DNA of 36,500 bases from an uncultured Caulobacterales bacterium (GCA_903889785.1 CAISYT010000059.1:1-36500); one strand, 5' to 3'; shown: positions 16,174 to 24,470, counted from the first letter of the stretch. Translations and numbers: made by a program. Notes: a model not told the origin generated them from the letters alone.

Positions 16174-16201
16174 TTTATACAGCGGAAGCCTCCCAAGTCA
16201 A
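16174..16201 (-). promoter_or_regulatory. Sigma-70-type promoter for rplU-rpmA
   Basis: On the minus strand, TTGACT (16201-16196) and TATAAA (16179-16174) are separated by 16 bp, close to the housekeeping consensus. Transcription would start near 16167, leaving a leader of about 66 nt before the rplU ATG. That leader includes a GC-rich hairpin around 16141-16165. Position and direction fit the ribosomal gene pair. Confidence 0.7.
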
Positions 16202-16344
16202 CGCCGGTTCAGCGCCAGCAGCGTCCGAGCGACAGGCTAGGGGCATGGAATCTGGCCGAGAGGCCGCAGCCAGACTAAGATGACCCGAGTGGCTTGTGCG
16301 CAGCCGAGATCAGCCGCAGCGCATTCCGGAGCGACCATGCCGTC

Positions 16345-16548
16345 CGCCCGACTATTCTGGTTACCGGCGGTGCCGGCTATGTTGGTGCCCATACCTGCTC
16401 GGCCCTGGCGGCGGCAGGTTTCAGCCCCGTGGTCTATGACGACCTGAGCAATGGTCACGCCGAAGCCGTGCAATGGGGCCCGCTGGAACAGAGTGATATC
16501 CGCGATTCTGCGCGGCTTGATGCCGTGTTCGCTCTCCACGGGCCGGTT
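16345..16548 (+). pseudogene. galE: galE (UDP-glucose 4-epimerase) fragment, N-terminal part only
   Basis: In one frame the sequence reads PTILVTGGAGYVGAHTCSAL, AAAGFSPVVYDDLSNGHAEA, VQWGPLEQSDIRDSARLDAV and FALHGP. These are the Rossmann nucleotide-binding start and following strands of GalE, about 68 residues of a ~330-residue enzyme. There is no proper start codon: the frame is open upstream only to a TTG at 16294 through unrelated sequence. After about 16545 the homology stops, where GalE would go on to its HxAA region. The active-site Tyr-Lys part is absent, so this is a non-functional remnant. Confidence 0.75.
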
Positions 16549-16645
16549 TACCGCGGTACGGCTCAAAGGGCCGGAGCGTGCGTTTGTGTTCACCCGCCGC
16601 GAGGGCGCTGGCTTTGTGGTCGATTCGGCCCGGCCCAACGATTAG
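16541..16645 (+). pseudogene. Unidentified 3' coding fragment joined to the galE remnant
   Basis: In a frame different from galE, the stretch after 16541 reads GRFTAVRLKGPERAFVFTRR, EGAGFVVDSARPND and a TAG stop. Its composition looks like the C-terminus of a real protein, and it starts just where the galE similarity ends, as at a deletion junction. I cannot name the family. Confidence 0.3.
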
Positions 16646-16780
16646 GCGCTGACGACCGCCTTTGCGACGCTTTACAGACGGCGTCTCGACTAGACCCAAA
16701 ACCTGCGAACCAAATTAGCGCGCCTGTGCTCATTATGGTCGCCGACGACTTGGACTTTAGATAGGGCGGACACCGCGGCG

Positions 16781-16882
16781 AAAAAATATTTGCTTAAATC
16801 TCGACTTTATAGCCCGTTATTTGATAGACGAAAAAAGGGGGGGAGTTAATTTTTCATTTTAGGGATCAATAGGAATAAAATT
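16781..16882 (+). promoter_or_regulatory. AT-rich upstream region of mucR with ribosome site
   Basis: This ~100-bp stretch is far richer in A and T than the rest of the window. It contains TTGCTTAAAT, TTTATAG and a run of A followed by seven G. A clear AGGA at 16871-16874 lies 8 bases before the mucR ATG. MucR/Ros proteins are known to bind AT-rich promoter DNA and often repress their own genes, so this is the probable promoter and autoregulatory site. Exact -35/-10 hexamers are not certain. Confidence 0.5.
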
Positions 16883-17344
16883 ATGTCTGATGAAAGCCTG
16901 CGTTTGCGTGATCTCGTCGCTGAAGTAGCGGCGGCCTACTTCTCCAATAGCCATGTGAACGCGAACGATATTCCGCATGTGATTTCTCAAATTGCCGCGG
17001 GCTTTATTGCCGTGGGCGGATCGGCCGGCGGATCCGACCCCGCCTCCAGTGAAGGTACTGCACCGGCCAAGGCCACCGCTGCTCAGATTCGCAAGTCGGT
17101 GACGCCAGACGCGCTGATCAGCTTCGAGGACGGCAAATCGTACAAGACCCTCAAGCGCCACCTGACGCTGCGCGGACTGGCACCAGCCGATTACCGCGAA
17201 CGCTGGGGTCTGCCGCACGACTATCCCATGACGGCACCGAGCTACAGCGCCCGACGTTCTGAGCTTGCGCGGTCGCTAGGATTGGGCCGCAAGAGCCAGG
17301 CCAAGCCAGCTGCAAAATCCACGGGCGGCCGCAAGAAGGTCTAA
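16883..17344 (+). CDS. mucR: MucR/Ros family transcriptional regulator
   Basis: MucR proteins are prokaryotic zinc-finger-like DNA-binding regulators that control exopolysaccharide and, in Caulobacter, cell-cycle genes. The 153 residues include the N-terminal helical oligomerisation region (RLRDLVAEVAAAYFSNSHV) and the DNA-binding part from ~70 (SVTPDALISFEDGKSYKTLK, RHLTLRGLAPADYRERWGLP, DYPMTAPSYS). Of the four zinc ligands in Ros (C-x2-C-x9-H-x4-H), only His93 is present: the others are Ser80, Asp83 and Gly98. Ligand loss is known in this family. It is the only intact gene amid fragments at 16.3-17.7 kb. Confidence 0.92.
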   Translation: MSDESLRLRDLVAEVAAAYFSNSHVNANDIPHVISQIAAGFIAVGGSAGGSDPASSEGTAPAKATAAQIRKSVTPDALISFEDGKSYKTLKRHLTLRGLAPADYRERWGLPHDYPMTAPSYSARRSELARSLGLGRKSQAKPAAKSTGGRKKV

Positions 17345-17480
17345 TCGGCCTCGCCGACGCTTTCGAAGACCTGGCGCGGGCGATAGGTGCAGACCTTCGC
17401 CTGGCGTTTGGCACCCTTGAGTTCCGCGACCATGGCGTTCTCGTCGATCGCGTCGACCAGAGTCGCGGCGTTGTGGGGGC
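17341..17480 (-). pseudogene. 3' coding fragment of unknown protein, minus strand
   Basis: The minus strand reads PHNAATLVDAIDENAMVAEL, KGAKRQAKVCTYRPRQVFES and VGEAD, then a TAG whose complement overlaps the mucR stop region. It has the look of a normal C-terminus with high-GC codon use, but there is no upstream part: the sequence before it belongs to the plus-strand LysR fragment. An ATG inside it could start a 30-residue peptide. I do not recognise the family; a truncated remnant is the likeliest reading. Confidence 0.35.
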
Positions 17481-17720
17481 GTGAAACTATGGATCTACGA
17501 CCATCGTGACATCGCTCAGTCGGCGCGGGTGCGGTTGATAATCAACTGGCTGCAAGACATGTTCGACCAGAAAGCCAATCCCTGGTTCCAGCCCGATTTC
17601 GTGCACCCAGAAACCTTCGGCGACACAGTGCTTCGTCCGGATTCGTCCGACCGTTCTGGCCGCCGTCTGCGCGCATGGGCCTTTCCTTGGCGCGCACCGC
17701 AGTTTAGGCCAGCACCATGA
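17481..17720 (+). pseudogene. LysR-type regulator fragment, C-terminal end only
   Basis: The frame from GTG 17481 begins KLWIYDHRDIAQSARVRLII, NWLQDMF. This matches the last strand and helix of LysR-type effector domains (typical form LWLLTHPDLRxSARVRAFxDFL). The helix-turn-helix and the rest of the effector domain are missing upstream, where the frame is unrelated. Downstream of about 17610 the frame continues with unconserved sequence to a TGA that overlaps the epimerase ATG. It is a remnant of some 40 recognisable residues. Confidence 0.55.
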
Positions 17721-18688
17721 CCGTCATTGTCACCGGCGCAGCCGGATTTATTGGCCAGGCTGTAAGCCAGCGGCTGCTCGATAGCGGCGAGACCGTGATC
17801 GGCGTCGATCAGTTCAACAGCTACTACGACCCCGCCCTGAAAGAGGCGCGCGCGGCGCTACTGACCCCTAATCCCCGCTTTCGCCTGATCCGCGCTGACA
17901 TTGCCGACGCCCAGGCGATGGAAGACCTAGTCCGCCATACCGGCACCCGGCGCATGGTGCACCTGGCCGCACAGGCGGGGGTGCGTTACTCGATCGAAAA
18001 TCCCTTCGCATACGAGCGCTCCAACCTGGCAGGGCACCTTTCCATCCTTGAAGCCTGCCGCCGCGCCAAGGGCTTCGAGCATCTGGTCTATGCCTCATCA
18101 AGCTCGGTCTACGGTGAGCGGCCGACCAGCGGTGGCGCGTTCACCGAGGACGAGCCGGCGATGCAGCCGGTGTCGCTCTATGCCGCCACCAAGCGCGCCG
18201 GCGAACTCATGAGCACAGCCTACGCCCATCTCCACGGCACACCGCAGACGGGGCTTCGCTTCTTTACCGTCTATGGCCCATGGGGGCGGCCCGATATGGC
18301 CTATTTCTCGTTCACCCAGAAAATCCTGGCCGGCGAGCCGATCGAGGTGTTCGGCATGGGCGAAATGGCGCGCGACTTCACCTATGTGGATGACATCGTC
18401 GACGGGGTGCTGGGGGCGTTGGATCACCCACCGGGCCAGGGCGAAAACCGCATTCTCAACATTGGCGACAACCGCCCTGTGGGGCTGATGACCATGATTG
18501 AGGTGTTGGAAAAGGCACTGGGCCGCGAGGCGAAAAAGCAGTTCCTGCCCATGCAGCCCGGCGACGTAACGGCCACCTACGCCGATATCTCCAAGCTTTC
18601 GGCCCTAACCGGCTATGCGCCAAAAGTTCCGATCGAGGATGGCCTGCCCCGCTTTATCGACTGGCATCGCGCCTATTTCGGCTGGTGA
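17717..18688 (+). CDS. NAD-dependent epimerase, probable UDP-glucuronate 4-epimerase
   Basis: This extended short-chain dehydrogenase inverts C4 of a UDP-sugar using bound NAD. The Rossmann motif TGAAGFIG is at the N-terminus. GVDQFNSYYDPALKEARAAL is the signature of the UDP-glucuronate 4-epimerase branch, and HLAAQAGVRYSIENPFAYER, ASSSSVYG and the catalytic YAATK follow. RFFTVYGPWGRPDMAYFSFT is also typical of that branch. The 323 residues match. The product UDP-galacturonate feeds surface polysaccharide or lipopolysaccharide. It is next to a galE remnant and mucR, so the locus may once have held more sugar genes. UDP-glucose or GlcNAc as substrate is less likely. Confidence 0.88.
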   Translation: MTVIVTGAAGFIGQAVSQRLLDSGETVIGVDQFNSYYDPALKEARAALLTPNPRFRLIRADIADAQAMEDLVRHTGTRRMVHLAAQAGVRYSIENPFAYERSNLAGHLSILEACRRAKGFEHLVYASSSSVYGERPTSGGAFTEDEPAMQPVSLYAATKRAGELMSTAYAHLHGTPQTGLRFFTVYGPWGRPDMAYFSFTQKILAGEPIEVFGMGEMARDFTYVDDIVDGVLGALDHPPGQGENRILNIGDNRPVGLMTMIEVLEKALGREAKKQFLPMQPGDVTATYADISKLSALTGYAPKVPIEDGLPRFIDWHRAYFGW

Positions 18689-19071
18689 CGGCGAACCAAG
18701 GCTGGCGAGGTCTTTGAGGGGCTTATTAACGGTTGAGTCTATTTGTCGGTGAAGACTTAAGGGCCCGCACACTAGACATCACCCGCCAGCGCCCATCGCG
18801 CGCGTGTGGACAGGCCATGAACGTTCCCGCGAAAACATCCGCTTCGATCACCGATGCGCCGCTGCGGCGGGCCGGGGACCTGCGCAAGGGTGGGCCGCGC
18901 GCGCCACAGACCATGCGTCCACTTAGGAAGCCTTGCCGTCGCCGTAGCGGCTGTGGAATAGGTCATGCCCTTATTGCCTTAGGCGAGACTGATGTCATGA
19001 CGTGCGACAACCTAGGCGACATGACGGGTAAGCCGGATGTTTAAGCGCCGCCGCGGTCAGACTTAATACCC
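18689..19071 (+). other. 383-bp stretch with no convincing gene
   Basis: Short open frames exist on both strands (plus 18733-19044; minus 18726-18914 and 18772-18966), but their products are Arg/Pro-rich, share no recognisable motif and lack ribosome sites. No tRNA, clear terminator or promoter was found. The last part before 19072 contains the promoter for the next gene by position only. It may be another decayed coding region. Confidence 0.4.
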
Positions 19072-20070
19072 ATGATCCCGCTTTCAATTCTCGATCTCGC
19101 CCCAATCGTGGAAGGTGGCGACGCCGCTCAGGCCTTCAAAAGCAGCGCCGACCTGGCCCGCCACGCCGAGGCCCTGGGCTACAATCGCTATTGGCTGGCG
19201 GAGCATCACAATTTTCCGGGTATCGCTAGCGCCGCTACCGCCGTGGTTATCGGCCACGTAGCAGCGGCGACCACGACCATCCGTATCGGCGCCGGCGGGG
19301 TGATGCTGCCCAACCACGCGCCCCTGGTCATTGCCGAACAGTTCGGCACCCTGGCAACCCTTTTCCCGGGCCGCATCGACCTTGGCCTAGGCCGGGCACC
19401 CGGCACGGACATGCTGACCGCGCAAGCACTGCGCCGTAGCCTTGCGCCAGGCGATGCGGACAGTTTTCCCAATGATGTCGCCGAGCTGATCCGTTATTTC
19501 GAGCCCGAGCAGGAAGGCCAGCGCGTGCGCGCAGTACCGGGCGTAGGCACAAAGGTGCCGGTCTGGATTCTAGGATCGAGCACCTATGGGGCCCAACTGG
19601 CCGCCATGATGGGCCTTCCCTACGCCTTCGCCTCGCACTTTGCCCCGGCCGACCTCGACCACGCCATCGCTGTGTACCGCGACCGGTTCACACCCTCAAA
19701 GTTCCTCGACCGGCCCTATGTGATGCCGGGTCTCAATGTCACCGCCGCGGAGACAGACAAGGATGCGCGCCTGCTGTTCAGCTCGGTGCAACAGGCCGTC
19801 GTGAACCTTCGCACCGGGCGGCCCGGCAAACTGCCGCCGCCGGTGGAGGGCTATGAAGACCGGCTCGGCGACCCCGAACGCGGCATACTCGACCATGCGC
19901 TGTCCTGCGCCGTGGTCGGATCACCCGCCACGGTGAAGGCCGGACTGGAGGCCTTCTTGGCCCGCACCGGTGCCGATGAACTGATGATCACCGGCCAGAT
20001 ATTCGACCACGCCGCGCGGTTGCGTTCGTTCGAGATCGTGGCGCAGGCGGCCGGGCTAAAGGCTCAGTAG
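19072..20070 (+). CDS. LLM class flavin-dependent oxidoreductase (luciferase-like)
   Basis: This protein has the bacterial luciferase-like TIM-barrel fold that uses FMNH2/F420-type cofactors. Hallmarks are PLSILDLAPIVEGG at the N-terminus, GYNRYWLAEHHNFPGIASAA, RIGAGGVMLPNHAPLVIAEQ, FPGRIDLGLGRAPGTD, and VWILGSSTYGAQLAA. These place it in the YhbW/MsnO8-like group, whose natural substrates are mostly unknown. The 332 residues are normal. The ATG at 19072 has no good Shine-Dalgarno. Its stop overlaps the tail of the convergent threonine aldolase gene by 7 bp. Confidence 0.92.
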   Translation: MIPLSILDLAPIVEGGDAAQAFKSSADLARHAEALGYNRYWLAEHHNFPGIASAATAVVIGHVAAATTTIRIGAGGVMLPNHAPLVIAEQFGTLATLFPGRIDLGLGRAPGTDMLTAQALRRSLAPGDADSFPNDVAELIRYFEPEQEGQRVRAVPGVGTKVPVWILGSSTYGAQLAAMMGLPYAFASHFAPADLDHAIAVYRDRFTPSKFLDRPYVMPGLNVTAAETDKDARLLFSSVQQAVVNLRTGRPGKLPPPVEGYEDRLGDPERGILDHALSCAVVGSPATVKAGLEAFLARTGADELMITGQIFDHAARLRSFEIVAQAAGLKAQ

Positions 20071-21158
20071 CCGCCAGCCGTCGCGCCGCCCGGTGTCTGG
20101 GCGGGCCGGTCGTCTTGCGGCAAGGCGCGCAGGGTTTCGGCGACGATCCGCAGCGCCTGGTCCACCTCGTCCTGCGTGATATCGAGATAGAAGACAGCCC
20201 GAACGGCGTCGCTTCCCGAGGGCAGCTGCCACAGGCCGCGCTGATGCGCCGCCTCAACATAGCGGTGGGGATGGGTTCGGGTCAGGCGATAGCGGACGAT
20301 ATTGGTCTCGACGGCCGCCGGATCGATGTCGATCCCCTCAATCTGCGCCAGGCCCTGGGCGAACCGGCTGGCCAGAGCATGGGTGTGGCCCAGGCGCGGG
20401 CGATGATGGTCGAGCGCGTACTGTGCACCCGCCGCGATAACGCCCGCCTGCCGGAACCCGCCGCCGAACATCTGTTTAAAGCGGCGCGCGCGGGCGATGA
20501 AATCCTTCGTGCCCAAAAGCAGCGAGCCCACCGGGGCACCCAGCGCCTTCGACATACAGACGCTGACTGTGTCGAACGGCCGCGCGTAATCCGCTTCGGA
20601 AACGCCGGTGGCCGTGGCGGCGTGCCAGAGGCGCGCGCCGTCGAGGTGCGTCGCTAGGCGGTGGCGGCGGCCAGCGTCGGTAACCGCGGTGATCGCCTGC
20701 AGCGGCCACACAGATCCGCCGCCAAAGTTGTGGGTATTCTCGACGCACAGCAGCCGCGTCGGGGCCGTCATCGAGGTGGGGAAATAGGGATGCGAGGCCC
20801 CAATCGCCGCATCGACATCGCCCGCTGTGAATATGCCTCGCGCACCCGCCAGGGGCCGGGGGTTCACGCCCGAAAGCGCGGCAACCGCTCCGTTTTCAAG
20901 GGTGTAGATGTGGGCGTTCTGCTCGATCAGCAAGGAATCGCCCTGCTGGGTATGGGTGCGGACGGCGACCTGATTGGTCATGGTGCCGCTGGGCATGTAG
21001 ACGGCATCTTCCTTGCCGAGCACATCGGCGACCGAGCGCTCCAGCCGGTTGACGGTGGGGTCCTGGCCGTAGACGTCGTCCCCGACTTCAGCGTGGGCCA
21101 TGGCATGCCGCATTTCCGCGGTTGGCCGACTGCAGGTGTCGCTACGAAGATCAATCAT
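20064..21158 (-). CDS. ltaE: Low-specificity L-threonine aldolase
   Basis: This fold-type I PLP enzyme splits L-threonine or allo-threonine into glycine and acetaldehyde. Family marks are IDLRSDTCSRPTAEMRHAMA, VGDDVYGQDPTVNRLE, YMPSGTMTNQVA, ENTHNFGGG, THLDGARLWHA, and the PLP-lysine motif SVCMSKALGAPVGS. The 364 residues are slightly above the usual ~345. It lies 57 bp after another PLP enzyme on the same strand, so they may share a transcript. Related beta-hydroxy amino acids are other possible substrates. Confidence 0.93.
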   Translation of the reverse strand: MIDLRSDTCSRPTAEMRHAMAHAEVGDDVYGQDPTVNRLERSVADVLGKEDAVYMPSGTMTNQVAVRTHTQQGDSLLIEQNAHIYTLENGAVAALSGVNPRPLAGARGIFTAGDVDAAIGASHPYFPTSMTAPTRLLCVENTHNFGGGSVWPLQAITAVTDAGRRHRLATHLDGARLWHAATATGVSEADYARPFDTVSVCMSKALGAPVGSLLLGTKDFIARARRFKQMFGGGFRQAGVIAAGAQYALDHHRPRLGHTHALASRFAQGLAQIEGIDIDPAAVETNIVRYRLTRTHPHRYVEAAHQRGLWQLPSGSDAVRAVFYLDITQDEVDQALRIVAETLRALPQDDRPAQTPGGATAGGY

Positions 21159-21215
21159 CGGCTCAGTTTAGAGAAGGTTTGTGCGATCCGTAAGCGGCCG
21201 TTGCAGCTCTGCGCG

Positions 21216-22442
21216 TCAGGCACTGGTGCGCCGGCAAGCCTTATCGATCGCTGCGATAATTCTTTCCATATCGGCGTTGGGATTGGCGGAAACACACCGA
21301 AGCCAGGCGTCCCCGCCTATGATCGCAGACGACGCGAGACCCTGCGGAAGGTCTGCACGAAACGCATCCGTGCGATCCGGCGCGGGTCTGAAAACGGTCA
21401 CACCCGTCCCGCCATCTGGAAAGCATTCAAGGTCAGGGTGAGCCGCGATGAAGGCCTGCAACCGCCGGGCATTATCCATGCAGCGTTCGATCCGCGCGGC
21501 CACGCCCTCGCGTCCCCAGGCCAGAAGCGTCGCCAACAGCAATGTTGCCGCGGCACCGTACGAACCCTGGACGCCAATGTTTGGGGCCGCGAGATAGGCG
21601 CCGCCGAAACTTATCGCGCCGTGGGCCGCCTCGGTCTCACGGAACATGACGAGGGCGGACTCCTTGGGTTGAAAAAACATCTTATGCGCCGAGACCGCGA
21701 CAGAGTCCGCTTGGTCGACGCCGGACAGAACACTCCGATATTGATCTGACAAAGCCAGCGGCCCAGCCCATGCCGCATCAATATGCGTCCAGGCTGCGCG
21801 ACCGCAACACTCCAGGGGATCCACCGCCCCTACGCTGGTCGTCCCAGCGGTGAGAACGAGGCAGGCGTCCGACAGGTCGTGCGGCAATGCCGCCGGATCT
21901 AATCGGTGGCCCTGATCGACGCCGACTTCGACGTAGGGGAGTCCCAAAATCCGAGCCGCCTTACGGACGCTGAGGTGTGACGCCGAGGATGCGACCACCG
22001 TCTTTACGCCCCGCAGATCACGCGCGGCCCACAGGGCCGTTAGATTGGCGACGCTAGAGCCCGGTGTCATATGGCCGCCGTTCATTCCAAAGAACGGTGT
22101 CAGCCAATCGACCGCGCACGCTTCAGCGTGTCGCGCAAACGGCGCCGTCGCGGGGTGCAGCAGGTTCTGGTTTAGGCGGGCGTTCCATAGAGCCAGCGCC
22201 CAGGTAATCCAGGGCGTCGGCGGGTCCATGTGTGCCATCGCCTCGCTTGCGCCGAGATCTGCGGCGCGGCCAAGAACATCTGGCGCAAGGCGCTCCAGGG
22301 CTTCTGCCTCGCCCAGTCCTGTCTCTGGCAATACATTCGGCAAGCCGCCGCGGGGCCCCTCCGAGTCCTTCCGAGCGTCGAGCAAGTCTAGTGCCCGACG
22401 AAGTCCTTCGAGATTGAGGTCAAAGCTTGGGTCTGGCGACAT
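21216..22442 (-). CDS. PLP-dependent group II decarboxylase family protein
   Basis: The 408-residue protein belongs to the aromatic-amino-acid/glutamate decarboxylase superfamily. The PLP-binding lysine is in SVAVSAHKMFFQPKES, the cofactor-stacking region is around SASHLSVRKAARILG, and the HIDAAWAGP motif carries the Asp that pairs with the pyridine nitrogen. MAHMDPPTP near residue 70 and TPGSSVANLTALWAAR are also typical. It is shorter than the ~470-residue DOPA decarboxylases. The substrate (aromatic amino acid, glutamate, aspartate, diaminobutyrate) cannot be decided. It has GAGACGAGG before the ATG and lies upstream of ltaE. Confidence 0.85.
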   Translation of the reverse strand: MSPDPSFDLNLEGLRRALDLLDARKDSEGPRGGLPNVLPETGLGEAEALERLAPDVLGRAADLGASEAMAHMDPPTPWITWALALWNARLNQNLLHPATAPFARHAEACAVDWLTPFFGMNGGHMTPGSSVANLTALWAARDLRGVKTVVASSASHLSVRKAARILGLPYVEVGVDQGHRLDPAALPHDLSDACLVLTAGTTSVGAVDPLECCGRAAWTHIDAAWAGPLALSDQYRSVLSGVDQADSVAVSAHKMFFQPKESALVMFRETEAAHGAISFGGAYLAAPNIGVQGSYGAAATLLLATLLAWGREGVAARIERCMDNARRLQAFIAAHPDLECFPDGGTGVTVFRPAPDRTDAFRADLPQGLASSAIIGGDAWLRCVSANPNADMERIIAAIDKACRRTSA

Positions 22443-22494
22443 CCTCGTCTCACTCTCACGGCGGTACCCTTAGACGGCCGTTCACCTCTAGAGC

Positions 22495-22543
22495 AAGAAA
22501 ACGGACCCGTCACGATGCGCGCGCAACGCCCCCGCAACGGGTC
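22495..22543 (-). terminator. Possible intrinsic terminator after cysNC
   Basis: Arms GACCCGT (22504-22510) and ACGGGTC (22537-22543) pair over a 26-base GC-rich loop. On the minus strand the stem is followed by CGTTTTCTT, a T-rich tract. It starts about 32 nt after the cysNC stop and precedes the decarboxylase gene on the same strand, so it would separate the two transcripts. The large loop lowers confidence. Confidence 0.45.
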
Positions 22544-22574
22544 GAATGTCGTCCCGGGGGAAGCGGGGTTGGAG

Positions 22575-24464
22575 CTACTGGACGAGCTTAGCGATAATCA
22601 ACGTCGCCGCGTCGTCTGGCGTCTGACCGGCCAGGATCGTCACCTCGGCATGTTCCGGGGCCTCATAAGGACTGTCGATGCCGGTAAAATGCTTCAGCTC
22701 GCCCGCGCGAGCCTTCTTGTAGAGGCCCTTAACATCGCGCGCCTCGGCCACCGCCAGAGGGGTGTCGACGAACACCTCGAAGAACTGCCCCTCCGGCACG
22801 CGCTCGCGCGCCATGCGGCGCTCGGCCCGGAACGGCGAGATGAAACTGACCAGCACAATCAGGCCGGCGTCGGCCATCAGGGCCGCAACCTCAGCCACGC
22901 GGCGGATGTTTTCCACCCGGTCGGCGTCGGTGAATCCTAGGTCACGGTTCAGCCCGTGGCGGACATTGTCGCCATCGAGAATGTAGGTGTGCTTGCCCGC
23001 CGCGTGCAACTGGCGCTCCAGGGCATTGGCGATGGTCGACTTGCCTGAGCCCGACAGGCCAGTGAACCAGACCACGGCAGGCGTCTGCCCCTTGGCCGCA
23101 GCCCGGCTAGCTGGCGTCACATCCAGTGCCTGACGGTGGATATTGTGCGAGCGGCGCAGGGCAAATCGGATCATGCCCGCGCCGGCGGTGGCATTGCTGA
23201 TGCGGTCGATCAGGATGAAGCCCCCCATATCGGGGCTGGCTTCATAGGGGTCGAAGGCCACGGTCTGGTCGAGGCTGATATTGACCACAGCGATCTCGTT
23301 GAGGGTCAGATCCTTGGCCGCCAGATGCTCAAGCGTATTGATATTGATCTTGTGCTTGATCTCGGTGACCGAGGCGCCGACCGTCTTGGCACCGATCTTC
23401 AGCCAGTAGGGCCGCCCCGGCAGCAGTGGGTCATCGGCCATCCACACCAGGGCGGTCTCGAACTGGTCGGCGGCTTCCGGCGGGTCGGCGGCGGCGGCCA
23501 GAACATCGCCGCGCGAACAGTCGATTTCGTCGGCCAAGGTCAGTGTCACCGACTGGCCAGCCACGGCCTCGGTAAGATCCCCATCATAGCTGACGATGCG
23601 CGAAACCGCGCTGGTACGGCCGCTGGGCAGCACGCGGACGGCGTCACCCAGCTTGACCGAACCGCGGGCGATCTGGCCGGCAAATCCGCGGAAGTCCAGG
23701 TCGGGCCGGCTGACCCACTGCACCGGTAGGCGGAACGGCCCAGCCTGCTGGCGGTCGGCGTCGAGCTCGACGGTCTCCAAATGGGGCATCAAGGATGGGC
23801 CCCTGTACCAGGGCGAGGCTACGCCGGGAGCGGCGATGTTGTCGCCCTGCAGGCCGCTGATCGGAATGGCCAGGATATCCGTCAGGTCAATGCTATCGGC
23901 GAAGGCCTTATAGTCGGCGACGATCTCGTCGAACCGCGCCTGGTCCCAGCCGACCAGGTCCATCTTGTTGACCGCCAGGACCACCGACTTGATGCCGACC
24001 AGCTTGACCAGAAAGCTGTGCCGGCGGGTCTGGGTTAGCACACCCTTACGGGCGTCGATCAGGATCACCGCCAGGTCCGCCGTTGAGGCACCGGTGATCA
24101 TATTGCGGGTGTATTGCTCATGCCCCGGCGTGTCGGCGACGATGAACTTGCGCTTGTCGGTGGCAAAGAACCGGTAGGCAACGTCGATCGTGATGCCCTG
24201 CTCGCGCTCGGCGGCCAGACCATCGACCAACAAGGCGAAATCAAGCGCCCCGCCCTGGGTGCCAACCCGCTTGGAGTCCGCCTCCAGCGCCGCCAGCTGA
24301 TCCTCGAAGATCATCTTGGAGTCATAGAGCAGTCGGCCAATGAGGGTGGACTTGCCGTCGTCCACCGAGCCACAGGTGATGAAGCGCAGCAGGCTCTTGT
24401 GCTGGTGCAGGTCGAGATAGGCGCCGATATCCTCGGCGATCAGGTCAGAGGGCTTATAGGCCAT
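22575..24464 (-). CDS. cysNC: Bifunctional sulfate adenylyltransferase subunit 1 / adenylylsulfate kinase
   Basis: The protein activates sulfate. The N-terminal CysN GTPase drives APS formation with CysD, and the C-terminal CysC kinase makes PAPS. CysN shows the P-loop GSVDDGKST, DTPGHEQYTRNM and NKMDLVGW. CysC, over about the last 185 residues, shows GLSGSGKST, DGDNVRHGLNRDLGF, and FVDTPLAVAEARDVKGLYKK. The ATG at 24464 (AYKPSDLIAEDIGAYLDLHQ) gives 629 residues, normal for the fusion. The open frame extends 19 codons further through a palindromic repeat, which I treat as non-coding. It follows cysD by 112 bp on the same strand. Confidence 0.96.
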   Translation of the reverse strand: MAYKPSDLIAEDIGAYLDLHQHKSLLRFITCGSVDDGKSTLIGRLLYDSKMIFEDQLAALEADSKRVGTQGGALDFALLVDGLAAEREQGITIDVAYRFFATDKRKFIVADTPGHEQYTRNMITGASTADLAVILIDARKGVLTQTRRHSFLVKLVGIKSVVLAVNKMDLVGWDQARFDEIVADYKAFADSIDLTDILAIPISGLQGDNIAAPGVASPWYRGPSLMPHLETVELDADRQQAGPFRLPVQWVSRPDLDFRGFAGQIARGSVKLGDAVRVLPSGRTSAVSRIVSYDGDLTEAVAGQSVTLTLADEIDCSRGDVLAAAADPPEAADQFETALVWMADDPLLPGRPYWLKIGAKTVGASVTEIKHKININTLEHLAAKDLTLNEIAVVNISLDQTVAFDPYEASPDMGGFILIDRISNATAGAGMIRFALRRSHNIHRQALDVTPASRAAAKGQTPAVVWFTGLSGSGKSTIANALERQLHAAGKHTYILDGDNVRHGLNRDLGFTDADRVENIRRVAEVAALMADAGLIVLVSFISPFRAERRMARERVPEGQFFEVFVDTPLAVAEARDVKGLYKKARAGELKHFTGIDSPYEAPEHAEVTILAGQTPDDAATLIIAKLVQ

Positions 24465-24470
24465 TACCCC

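Noticed and set aside
16141..16293. Possible tRNA or small RNA gene near the rplU leader
   Set aside because: No cloverleaf or T-loop consensus was found; the structure is better explained as promoter and leader of rplU.
16294..16764. 157-codon plus-strand frame that could be called an intact epimerase-like gene
   Set aside because: Only the middle ~68 codons resemble GalE. The start (TTG) lies in unrelated sequence, and the last 70 residues are Arg/Cys-rich and out of frame with the following fragment.
18733..19044. 103-codon plus-strand frame between the epimerase and LLM genes
   Set aside because: It has Arg/Pro-rich composition, no ribosome site and no recognisable motif; competing minus-strand frames are equally plausible.
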